From contig NW_020312036.1 in the NCBI RefSeq assembly GCF_002999335.1, positions 62,001-126,000 of the forward strand: a DNA stretch of 64,000 bases, in the 5' to 3' direction. The notes under the pieces are model-generated. The model was not told where the DNA came from. It was given only the letters and a program-made list of their open reading frames with translations, and ran no database searches. Shown one piece after another: positions 46,399 through 56,071 of this stretch. Source of the stretch: Cyclospora cayetanensis. Lineage: Eukaryota; Apicomplexa; Conoidasida; Eucoccidiorida; Eimeriidae. Within the stretch, counting starts at the first letter, position 1; each line of letters opens with the position of its first letter. Made by a program: the position numbers and the translations under genes.

Positions 46399-49300
46399 AT
46401 GGGGGAGCAAGAGGATGGGGAGGGGGGGGGGCCCGCTGCAGCGGCTCTGCGACTGGCGCATGCTCGCCAGCGTCTTCGGCAGATGGCTGCCTCTACGCAG
46501 TCCCTTCTCGAGCGATGCAGCGTAGGTGTAATACATACCCTGACACCTGGTGCTCCGCGAGGCTATATTCTGGTCGTTTGAGGCGTGTAGTTGGGTGTAT
46601 ATCGGGGCCCTTGAGGGCAGCAGCAGCAGCAGCAGTCGTGTTTCCTGCAGTGGAGAGGCGGGGAGTGTGCTGATGACTTGCCTGTATGTTGGCTGGGGAA
46701 GCACAGAAGCCACTGTTGCGGCTGCTGCTGCCGCTGCTTCAGGAGGAGGCGGCAAAGCCCAGCGACGACGTGCGCATAGAGGAGATACGATGCCGCCTTG
46801 CTGCTGCAGACGAGGAGTTCGCAGAGGCGCAGAAGCAACAGGAGGAGAGAGACAGAAGCTCTTTGAAGCGGCAGCTGCAGCAGTTGCAACTGCAGCAGAA
46901 GCGACAGAGGAGTGTGTGGACCTAAAGGGTCCGCGAATGCGGCTAAGAGGCGTTTTAGAAGAAGCCAATCTCCTAAGGGGAGGAGGCAACACAGTAGTAG
47001 TGTGCTGCAGCCATGTGCACCAGGGGTAGCGTCTAGTGAGTGCCACCTCGCAGCGGCTTTTTTTCTGCGTGTGGCGCAAGTGCTACACTGCTGTGAAGAG
47101 TGGCAAGCTGAGTCGTGTGTTGTCAACACCGTGCGCAGATAAGACGGAAGCGGAGGAAGAGAAGCTGCAACGGCGCGTGTATGAGCTGGAGGCGGCAGTT
47201 GTGGTAGCGAAGGCAAGCGCAACAGAGGCTTACACGGTAAATGCGAGTGAAACAGCTTATTATGACGTGGTGTATTCGAGGTGTGCAGAGACAGCTACTC
47301 GCTGCATCTTGCCCCTCAGACGTTGGGCTACACCTGCTGTCGTGACAACTGCTGCTGCTCTTCAAGTGCTGCTCCTGCGGAAGCTGCTGCTGCTCTTCTA
47401 CTGTTGCTGCTGCTAAAAGTGCAACTGTTTGCTGCAGACTGCGGAGAAAAGGCTCATGCAGCTACGTTGTGAGCTGGAGGAGGCGTCTTCTGGGAAGGAG
47501 GCGCTGCAGCACCGAGTGGATGTTTTGGAGAAGGCACTGCAGCAGCAGCGGGAGCAGCAGCAGCGGCAACAAGAGCAGCACGAGGCAGCAGCGCATGCGT
47601 TGCAGGAGGAGCTCACAGAGACGCAGCAAGCGCTGCAGCGGGAGCAGCAGCAGCATCTGCAGCAGGTGTCTGGCCGTCTTCAGCAACAGGAGGAGATGGT
47701 AGGGCTGCTGAGGCAGCAGCTGGAAGAAGCTGATGCAGCTCACGAACGCGCTCTCCATGTAGTAAGCGTCTCCCGTTGAGTGCGTGTGTGTGTAGAGAGC
47801 CCACAGGTGCCTTGCGGCGTTCGCCTTGCTGCGTGTCTTTTGCGCGGCGAATTGGCGCTTCTGCAGCCGTCTGCTGTAGTCTGCTGCTGAGTGTCGCATC
47901 TTGGGCTTTGCGCATGCATGCAGGCAGCGGAGGATTTCCGTTTGGAAAGAGAAGCCCTACAGCTGCAGCTGCACACTGCGCAGGAGAAGCTGCAGACGAT
48001 TTCCAGCATCAAGGCAGCCGTGAGGAAAAGATTTGCTCCTTTTTGCCTCTTGAAACGCCATACTTTGGCATCTGCCCCTACCTCCCTTGGAGCAGCGGCG
48101 GCGCGTGAAACGTCTTTTTTCGTGGGAGTGTGTCTCTTCTGCGGCTGTCTGATTGCGCGTTCCTGCTGCAGGGGCTTCAGGAGAGGCACTGCGTGGATAA
48201 GCTTCAATGCGCAAACGCTGTACGTTGCTGCTGATTACGTGTCTTGGTGCTGCTGCTGGTGTCGTGCTCGGCTGCGTGGGTAGCAATGGCGACAGCGGCA
48301 GGAGTAGAGTTGCTGTGTGTTCGGCGCAAGTCTTGGTAGAAAATATGCAGATGTGTGCATGTTTATGCGCGGATGCATTTTCGCGCCCTCAGAGCCTACG
48401 CAGAGAGAAAGACCAGCTGCAGCAGCAGCTTGTGGAGGCGGCAAAGCAGCAGGAGCAGCTGCAGCGGCAAGAGCAGCAGCAGCAGCAGCAGCAGAAGCAG
48501 GAGCAGCAGCTCTTGGACTGCACGCGAGAGCTCAAGGAAGCACAACTCCAGAGGCAGGATCTCCTCGCTGAAGTGATGCAGTGGAGGAAGCTTGCAGCCT
48601 GTGAGGCTTGGTCGTGCCGTTGGTGATGTGCTGCTGCTACAGCGGAGACTGCCTCTCTCGTCTTTCTTCGGTGGCATTCGGGGAGTTGGATGCTGCGCGC
48701 TGTTGCTGCAGACAGATGCTGTTGAGAGGGGTTGCTTTATGGGCAGCTGCCGAAAGAGGGGCCTTAAAAAAGCCTCAACGTGCCTGCAGTCGTCAGCTCA
48801 CTGAGCCTTCGCTGCGAATAGACTCGCGCGTCTCTTTTCCCCTGAGCGATCCTCTGCGCTGCCGCTGATTATGTGGCTTTGGTGCTGCTGCTGCATGCTT
48901 CGCAGCCTTTGTCGTTGAGGAGACACCCACACGCGATGCCTTCCGCCGCTGGCTGCTGCTGCTCGTCAACTCTGTTCAAGCGCTGCAGTTCACGCGGAGA
49001 GAGGCTGAGGCTGAGCTGCAGCAGCTGCAGCAGCAGCAGCAGCTGCTGCAGCGGGAGCTTCAAGTGAGAGCAGCAGCCTTCTTTCTGGCAAGGGCGCACT
49101 TGCGCCGCTGCGTGAGGCGAGCAGAGTTGCTGCAGCAGTAATTACGGGAGCTGCTGCTCATTTGGAACGGCAGCGGTGGGGGTGTTGTTGCTGCTGCTCC
49201 TCCTACTGCTGGTACCTTTCTGTGGCGTTTCCTGTCTTTTTCAGCACGAGAAAGACTCGATCGCAGCTCTTAAGCTGCAACTGGCTGAGGCAGAGCTGCA

Positions 49301-52300
49301 GCACCAACACCAGCAGCGCAAGCAGGAGGGTCTGCTGTCTGCAGAGAAGTCTACAAATGCATTGCTCAAGGTATGCATATATGTATGTCTGCGTGTATGT
49401 ATGTGTGTATGGTATGTATGTATATTATGTATGGATGCATGTTATGCGTGTATGTGTGTGCTTGTATTCACATATGTACGTACGTATGTACGTATGTATG
49501 TATGTATGCGACACCGTTTCAACTCGAATCTTCGTCAAAGCAGTGGGAGTGGCAGCATCGCATCGCGTGTGGAGGGCTGTTGTTGTTGTTGCTGCCGTTT
49601 CTGCTGCTGCTGCTGGTGGCATGTCATCTCTGCTCGCTCTCATAAGTTTGCGCAGAAGTGTGGCTTTTGCTGCCTGTGCTGATTGGGTGTTTTAGGTGAA
49701 GCTGGCGGGAGCTTTGCATGCAACGAGCGAGCAAATTGAGCGGCTGCTGCTGCAGCCAGCAGCGGCAGCAACCCCAGGGGAGGGGTGCAGTGGCAACTGC
49801 AAGCAGCTGCAAGCTTCTCTGGAAGCAAGCCAGGAGGAAGTGGAACGCATGCAGCAGCTGCTGCAGGGGCATCAGAAGCTTGTAAGCAAGCCTCTGCTAC
49901 TGTGCGACTCCCGTATTTCCACCCTCCGTCGTCTCTTTCTTTTTCCTTGCCCAAGCTGGTTGCTCGCTTACCTCGTCGCATGCTGTCTCCTTCAGAAGCG
50001 TTTATGCTAAATCGATGCATGCGGTTTGTGCTAAATCGATGCATGCGGTTTATGCTAAATCGATGCATGCGGCTTGTGCTAAATCGATGCATGCGGCTTG
50101 TGCTAAATTGATGCATGCGGTTTGTGCTGAATCGATGCATGCGGTTTGTGCTAAATCGATGCATGCGGCTTGTGCTAAATCGATGCATGCGGTTTGTGCT
50201 AAACGATGCATGCTGCAGCTGCAGCGGCAAGACGCAGAGCTGCAGCGGCTGCGACAAGTCGAGCGGCAGCAGGCAAGTGCCGCGATGGAGGGAGATCAAC
50301 TGACCAAAGTGCGTGTTTTTTCTGCTCCTCCTGCTCTGTCTCTCCTGCTCAGCGCTCTCTGCTTCCAGAAGGGCAGCTGTTGCCACTAGCAGTGCCGTTA
50401 AAGAAGCAGCTTTAGCAGGAGCTTTAGGAGGGTTCTTTTCTGAAACAGAGAGAGAGAGCACACCAGTTTCACCCTCCGTAGTTTTTGGCAGACCTTCCAG
50501 AGGCACGACGCAAGCAAGCCACACAGGCTTCTTCTAGAAGCGTCTTTGCGGGTTGCTAGCCAGTGAGATTTGCTGCTGCTGCTCCTGCGGCTGCTTTTTT
50601 TTTCAGGAGAATGCGCGTCTCAGAGGCGAGCTGCAGCGAAAAGCAACCGAGACTGCCGAACTTGAGAGGCGTCAGGGTATGGGCGACTGCTGCAGTTCTT
50701 GAGCTTCTAGAAAAGCGGGAGCTCTTTGTTTGCAGCTCAGCAGTATATCGGCAGGAGGAAAAGGCTGCGCTATCCTACACGAGCTCGAATTTGCAACGCT
50801 CTGGACGGCTGCTCTTGACTGCGCTGCTGCCGTGTGCCTGTGCAGAAAAGCTACTCAACGAACTGGCAGATGTTTCGATCTGCCTGGGTCGGGAACGCAG
50901 TCTTCAGACACAGCTGGTATGTCTTGAGGAGGGCAGTCTTACGCTTGTTTGCACAGATCCGTGTGTGCAAGAGGGCGTTGGCAATGACGCTCTTGCTTTT
51001 GTTGCTGGTGTTGCTGTTGTTGCTGTTGTTGCTGTTGTTGTTGCTGCTGCAAAGAGAGAAAGCGATATTTAAGGCTTGCGATTACTTTCGATGGTGTTAG
51101 TGCTTTTGTTGTTGCTGCTGCTATTGCTGCAAAGAGAAAGCGATTTTTAAGGCTTGCGATTACTTTCCATGGTGTTAGTGCTTTTGTTGTTGCTGCTGCT
51201 ATTGCTGCAAAGAGAGAAAGCGCTTTTTAAGGCTTGCGATTACTTTTGTTGGTGCTGGCTGCAGCAAAGAGCTCTCGAGAGAGTCTCAACTCTCGAAGGC
51301 TTGCTGCGTGGAGGTTCTGGCGATGCAACTCAGCACGCCGATAGAGTTCGAACCCTCGAGACAGAGGTAATCTTTGCAGCTGTAGCAGCTACAGCGTCGA
51401 TGGCACGCCTGCTTGGCTGCTGCTAGAGGGTCGTAGGAGCTCCCAAGTCGTCTTTTAACTGCATGCAAAGGGGGCAGCAGCGAAGAAACAGTATTTTTCT
51501 GCGGCAGGCGTTTCTGCGGCTTCGTCCTTAGGCTGCGAGGATGAAGCAAAAAATGGGACTGCTGCAACAGCACTGCATGCAGCAAATATCGTAGGTTGAA
51601 GTGTCTGCTGTGCGGCTTTAAAGGGGTGTATTTATTGCTCTTGTGGAAAGAGGTGCCAGCGTGTATTATTCCCCTTGCCCTTCCCCCTCCTCCAACAGTC
51701 CTTCACCAGCACTTATAGCACCCTAAGCGACAGCTGCAGAAAAGCCTCCTCGCTTGCCTTATTCTTCTCTGTGCAGCGCCATGCGCGAAGCCGTGTATCA
51801 CATTCTCGGATGGGATGTTGCGTACAAGAGCGGTGAGGCATCGTGTAGATGCAGGGATGCAGGGATGCAAGGATGCATGCATCTAGCGTCATCATCCTGC
51901 TGTTGCTGCTGCTGCTGGTGCGCCTTTTTGGGTGCTGTGCAGCGCAGTAGTTCGTTCTGCGTGAATATTTGCAAATGCGTGTGCATGCGTGTGTTGGCGT
52001 AGGAGGGGAAGGCGCTGGAGAAACCGTGATTTTGCAGTGTCTATACGCCACTCACGACGGCGTCCTCGTGTTCACCAGGCAGCAAGAGCAGCCGCAAGAA
52101 AAGCAGCCGCAAGAAAAGCAGCCGCAAGAAAAGCAGCCGCAAGAAAAGCAGCCGCAAGAAAAGCAGCCGCAAGAAAAGCAGCCGCAAGAAAAGCAGCAGG
52201 AAAAGGATCAAGAGAAGTCTCAGGATGCTGCTGCTGCCTCCGAGCCGAATCGGCAAGAAGCAGCAAACGAAAAGCAAGGGGATGGACAGCAAGATGCAGA

Positions 52301-52388
52301 AGAAGGTTCTACACCCTCCTCAAGTGCCGCTTCTGAAGAAGCGCCTCTCTCTGCGTCAGACAGAGATTGCCTCTCTGCAGCGGCATGC

Positions 52389-52431
<43 letters not shown>

Positions 52432-53147
52432 CTGAAGGTGTTTCCGATTCTGCATGGCCTACGTCGAGATGCGACAGCGCCTCTCAGCCTCTGCAACTTC
52501 AGCAGCGGCAGCCTCAACAAGGCGACGCTGCACTCCAGCGCTTCGCCAAGTCGCAATACCGTGTATCCTTTTTGAATTTCTACGCGGATCTGTTGCAGAG
52601 GGATGCTCAGCTCGTATGTAGTGTCGCTGCTGCTGCGGCTGCTGCTGCAGACGTGGCAATCGCTGCTGCTGGGACTGCTGTCTATGTGTCTATCTGTCTA
52701 TCTGTCTCTCTGTCTATCTGTCTCTATCTTTCTCTGTCTCTTTCTCTCTCTCTGTCTCTCTCTGTCTCTTTCTCTCTGTCTCTCTCTCCCTCTATGTAGG
52801 TGCGTGTGTAGGACTATACGGCGAGCCTCTGCATAACGGGCAGTGCTTGCCGCTTCCTTCAATTTGCTGCAAATATGTTTCCTTTTCTCTGCTGCCACCA
52901 AGTTTCCTGCTGATCGCTGCAAAAAGGGCCCTCCCCCAGCTCAAAGCTCTTCCTCTCTCTCTGATCTTGCTGCAGCCTTTTGACTTTCATTGCGTTGCTG
53001 CTGCTGCCTCAGGGTGGACGTGCCCTTTCACAGCCTTGGCCGGCATTCGTCGCCTCGCTGTGCCTCGAGGAGCTGCGACGTCTGGTTTCCATTTTTCATG
53101 GAAAGACACCCAGAAATATTCATGGAATGCTGCTGCCGCTATCGTAA
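46399..53147 (+). CDS. MAD1-like spindle checkpoint protein, long coiled coil, about 17 exons
   Basis: The exons follow a run of Gln/Glu/Leu heptads. Clear ones are 46399-46521, 47438-47761 (EALQHRVDVLEKALQQQ), 47924-48019, 48393-48600, 48989-49063, 49245-49370, 49696-49881, 50219-50308, 50607-50676, about 50743-50916, 51265-51366, 51777-51832, 52003-52613 and 53013-53147. Others near 46690 and 47150 are less certain. The last three exons identify it. MREAVYHILGWDVAYKSG matches the start of the MAD1 C-terminal domain (FRKVCYMLTGYKID in human). VILQCLYATHDGVLVF matches its strand pair. QPWPAFVASLCLEEL matches the terminal helix (IPAFLSSLTLELF). These junctions close in phase. Between the second and third pieces lies an insert of about 130 residues of QPQEK units and poly-Ala. 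MAD1 recruits Mad2 to unattached kinetochores. The start at 46399 is the first ATG with fitting frame, but not certain. Confidence 0.75.
49372..49508. repeat. intronic ATGT/GTAT microsatellite
   Basis: Imperfect TATG/TGTA repeats begin directly after the 5' splice site (GTATGC at 49371) of a MAD1-like intron. Confidence 0.88.
50005..50214. repeat. 24-bp tandem array, eight full copies, each with TGCATGCGG
   Basis: The unit is TGCTAAATCGATGCATGCGG followed by TTTG or CTTG. Full copies start at 50005, 50029, 50053, 50077, 50101, 50125, 50149 and 50173, and a shortened ninth begins at 50197. The array fills the end of a MAD1-like intron, and the last partial unit merges with the 3' splice site before the exon at 50219. 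Every copy contains ATGCATGC. Confidence 0.97.
51045..51264. repeat. 78-80 bp intronic tandem triplication next to a 3' splice site
   Basis: Three copies of a segment run from GCTGCAAAGAGAGAAAGCG through TTAAGGCTTGCGATTACTTT to TTTTGTTG. AAAGAG occurs at 51051, 51131 and 51209. The third copy leads directly into the acceptor at 51264. Confidence 0.93.
52086..52200 (+). repeat. 15-nt tandem repeat coding for QPQEK units
   Basis: Seven or more copies of CAGCCGCAAGAAAAG in frame inside the conserved C-terminal domain of the MAD1-like protein. It is followed by acidic sequence and by a poly-Ala run at 52385-52432. Confidence 0.95.
52680..52800. repeat. TCTG/TCTC microsatellite in last MAD1-like intron
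   Basis: Repeats of TCTG, TCTA and TCTC lie between the penultimate (ending 52613) and last (starting 53013) exons. Confidence 0.9.
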
Positions 53148-53169
53148 CGCCAGCGAACTCCCTCCCATG

Positions 53170-53355
53170 TATCCGTGCATATGTACATGTGCGATCTTAC
53201 CTGTACATATGTGTACATATACATATATAGACACATACATGCACATATTTATACATATGTATACATGTGCATATATATATGTATATACAGGCAAATACAT
53301 TATAAATATATATGTATATGTATATATGTATATATATATATATATATGTATGCTG
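53170..53355. repeat. TATG/TACATA microsatellite downstream of MAD1-like gene
   Basis: An AT-rich ATACAT/TATATG tract starts about 25 nt after the MAD1-like stop codon and so lies in the 3' UTR or just beyond. Confidence 0.88.
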
Positions 53356-53551
53356 CCTGTTCATTTGTGCCTACAATACCGTTGCGGTCCTTACAGGGAT
53401 TAGAAAAGATGTAGGTGCATGCATAGGACACAAAGGCCGTTCTATTATGCGGCATTTGCAGCGCCTTTATGTGCCTTTGTCAGTGGTTCTGCACATGTCT
53501 GCATGCACCGTGTGTCTGCCTGCATGTCTTTTCGCCTACCGCTTCTCTGCG

Positions 53552-54297
53552 TCTGCAAGCCAGCAGATAGTGCCCAGGCCTGCAGCTCCCCAGCCCTCCC
53601 AGATGCGCATGCGATTATTGGGGAGACACCCTCTTGACTTGCATCGCAGTTCGCGCTTTTTCCACGCAATTCGACTCGAGCTTCGAGGGTTAAGGCGTGT
53701 GAGATGGCTTGGGAGTGAGATAGCACTCCTGGCGCGGTTTGAGTTGCTCAGCTTTCGAAAGGAGGAGGCGCTATACATGCCCATCCCCGTAGAGGCGCAT
53801 TCAAGTGGATTGTTGGCAGCATGTGTATATGTAGCTGTGTGTGTATGTGTGGTGTACGTGTGCGGGCTTGCGCGCGTGTTGCGTCTGCAAAAATCAAAGA
53901 TTTTGGAATGGCGATTTCGTCAGAGCGTTGCTGCGAAACGGCCTGCTTGACACAGGCGGGGGGGAGGGGGGGGAAAGGGCAGGCGGGGAGACTCAAGCCA
54001 GCGGACTTGGATCGATTTCTGGCCGTAGCTCCCATCAGCTAGTCACGACTGCTCCTCCTGTCTTTTCGTTTGCTGTTGTTTCTGCCGCTGCTACGCACAC
54101 ACACACACCCTGCTGTCAATCTACAGCTAGGGGGACTAGGGGAGCCCTTGAAAGCTGTAGGTGCAAGGATCATGTGCAGAGACGAGACACCAACGGCACT
54201 TATGCACGAATACTTTGGCGGGGGGTGGGAGGCATGGGAGGCTAAGGGAAAGCCTCGAGTGCGTTTCTTCCTAAGAAGACCCTCTCAGCACCAATGA
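53552..54297 (+). CDS. probable exons of an unrecognised gene
   Basis: A plus-strand frame here encodes non-repetitive, well-balanced protein: RMRLLGRHPLDLHRSSRFFH, RRVRWLGSEIALLARFELLS and FRKEEALYMPIPVEAHSS (to about 53820, before a GT donor). An exon starting at 54133, after CTACAG, reads LGGLGEPLKAVGARIMCRDE, then TPTALMHEYFGGGWEAWEAK, and ends RRPSQHQ at a TGA (54295-54297). Between them lies a possible exon at about 53904-53960 (FWNGDFVRALLRNGLL). The pieces resemble coding sequence in composition and lie between sound splice sites, but I do not recognise the family and the joins are not proven. They could also belong to an N-terminal part of the downstream LSD1-like gene, although the stop at 54295 speaks against that. 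Confidence 0.35.
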
Positions 54298-56071
54298 GCC
54301 AGTAGCCGAAGAAGTGGGGGATACATCTGGGAGGTGCCTCTCTCTGAAGGAATATTCTGCCGCTTCTTTCTTTCCACAGCCCCTAACAGGAGGACTCCCG
54401 CTTCGCGGAACAGAGAGCGAAAATAAGGATAGTTGGTTCCAGGCGGGCTGGCTGGCTGGGGGCTGGCGCGCATGCGCCTTGCTGCATGCCTTCGTGGCGT
54501 CTTGAAATCTGACTCTTTTGAGTTGAGCTTTGAAAACTCGAAGTGCACTCGAACACAGCGCGCGCGCTTGATGCATAAAAAACAATGTAGTTCCACGCGC
54601 TGCTACATGGGCCTCTGCGAAGGGGAAGAATCTCCGTGCCTTGCGTGCTTGGCTTTATTGTGTCAAGAAATGGATATGCATTTAGCGAGCAGTGGGGGAT
54701 GCGCGCGAGGGAAGTCGCACCTTTTTGCCGAGCTCGAGTTATGAAAGGAAGGTGCAGGATGCATCGAAGGGAAACCCTTTTCGATCGGCTGCGGGAGCCT
54801 CAATTTGAGCAGGAGGCTTTGCAGGTTCAAAAAGAGGGGCGGGATGTGTAGTTCCTCGCGCGTAGCGTTTATGGGGGCTCAAGAGGTGGTGGCTGTCGCA
54901 GCCCATGGGAAGGTTCCACCCCATGCTGGTATTGTGTTCAGAAAGAAGGAGGCTTTCTTCCTTTCCCTTCGGCATAGCGCCTCCTATCGCGAAACGCAGC
55001 TTGTGGCGTATCTCTGTCACAGAAGGGCCTCTGCTACCTGAAGGCTGCAGAGATCCTGGGTTCTACGCACTGAGCAAAGAGCCTGCGAAGGGCAGCTAGA
55101 TATGTACTGTGATATGTGTGTTTCTCCATGCAGATCTGTAGGTATATATGTGTGTTTCTACATGTGTGTGTGTATGTGTGATGCCTGCGTGCTGCGCAGG
55201 AAACTTCCTAATCCTGGATTGCGCGCAGGAGGGGCATTGGCCATTTTAATGGCGGTGAGAATGACCTTTTCCCACGCATCCTGCGAATTTTGGGATGGAT
55301 CTCCAAAGTCTCGAATAAAATGGGGGGGTGGGGGGCCCCACCAGGGGCCCTCAGAACAACTTGGGGCCCCCCGGGTGCTGCGGGGGCCTCTCCCAGTGTC
55401 TGTGCCACCTCGGCCATGCTTGCACGATGACTCCTCCGCCCGCCTTCTTAATTCGTGTGACTTCTTTCGTTTTTGCATGCGAAGCTGAAATCCTGTAGGA
55501 GCCTGCGCTCGAGAAAGCCGCGACTGCGTCCTCCGCTTCCAGCTGTACAGACGCTGTGGCAGCGGCAGGATGTGCGCTCCTGCCTCTGCAACAGCACCAG
55601 ATGCCGCGGAATCTCCCGTTTGTTTCCACTTTTGGCAACGAAATTCTCTATTTTGGAGGCTTTAGCGCGCCGCGGAGATCCGTATCTCACCAAAGGTAAG
55701 AAGACGAAAGTCGCGGTCCGTCCTGCGACAGCAGTGTACAGACAGCACCCATAACAAGCGGACAGGGCCCAGTTTCAGGCTTAGAGTGGTGGCACCGCCA
55801 TGAACGCCGCACGGAGCGCTGCATGCATGCGCCACCCTTCCTGCTGCGCTTCCGACAGCAGCAGCAGCATTTACAGCAGCAGCAGCATTTACAGCAGCAG
55901 CGATCACATCCGCAGCAACGGCAGCAGCAGCTGTACTCTCGAATAACAGCGGCCGCAGCAGCAGCACCATTCTCTTTGTACGACTTCTCGCTCATTGCTC
56001 CTGCTTTTCCTCCTGTCTGCCTGTCTGCCTGTCTGCTGCTTAGCGCTCCTGTCGTGGCAGTGGACTAGGCA
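54298..56071. other. region upstream of LSD1-like gene, possible 5' exons
   Basis: It contains exon-like plus-strand pieces: 54747-54851 (RRETLFDRLREPQFEQEALQ), 54855-55041, 55201-55256 (KLPNPGLRAGGALAILMA before GTGAGA) and 55485-55695 (ending at GTAAGA). It also contains a CAG-rich stretch at 55856-55965 that ends near a GTACGA donor. Some may be 5' exons of the LSD1-like gene. A GGGGCCCC-rich patch spans 55322-55390 and a TGCATGCATGCG element lies at 55820-55831. Confidence 0.35.

Noticed and set aside
50005..50214. CRISPR-like direct repeats
   Set aside because: There are no variable spacers. The 24-bp units are contiguous and lie in a eukaryotic intron.
43324..53147. A functional checkpoint gene cluster (HORMA next to MAD1)
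   Set aside because: The HORMA protein is of Hop1/HORMAD type rather than Mad2, and no shared promoter or operon-like arrangement is visible. Adjacency alone is weak evidence in a eukaryote.
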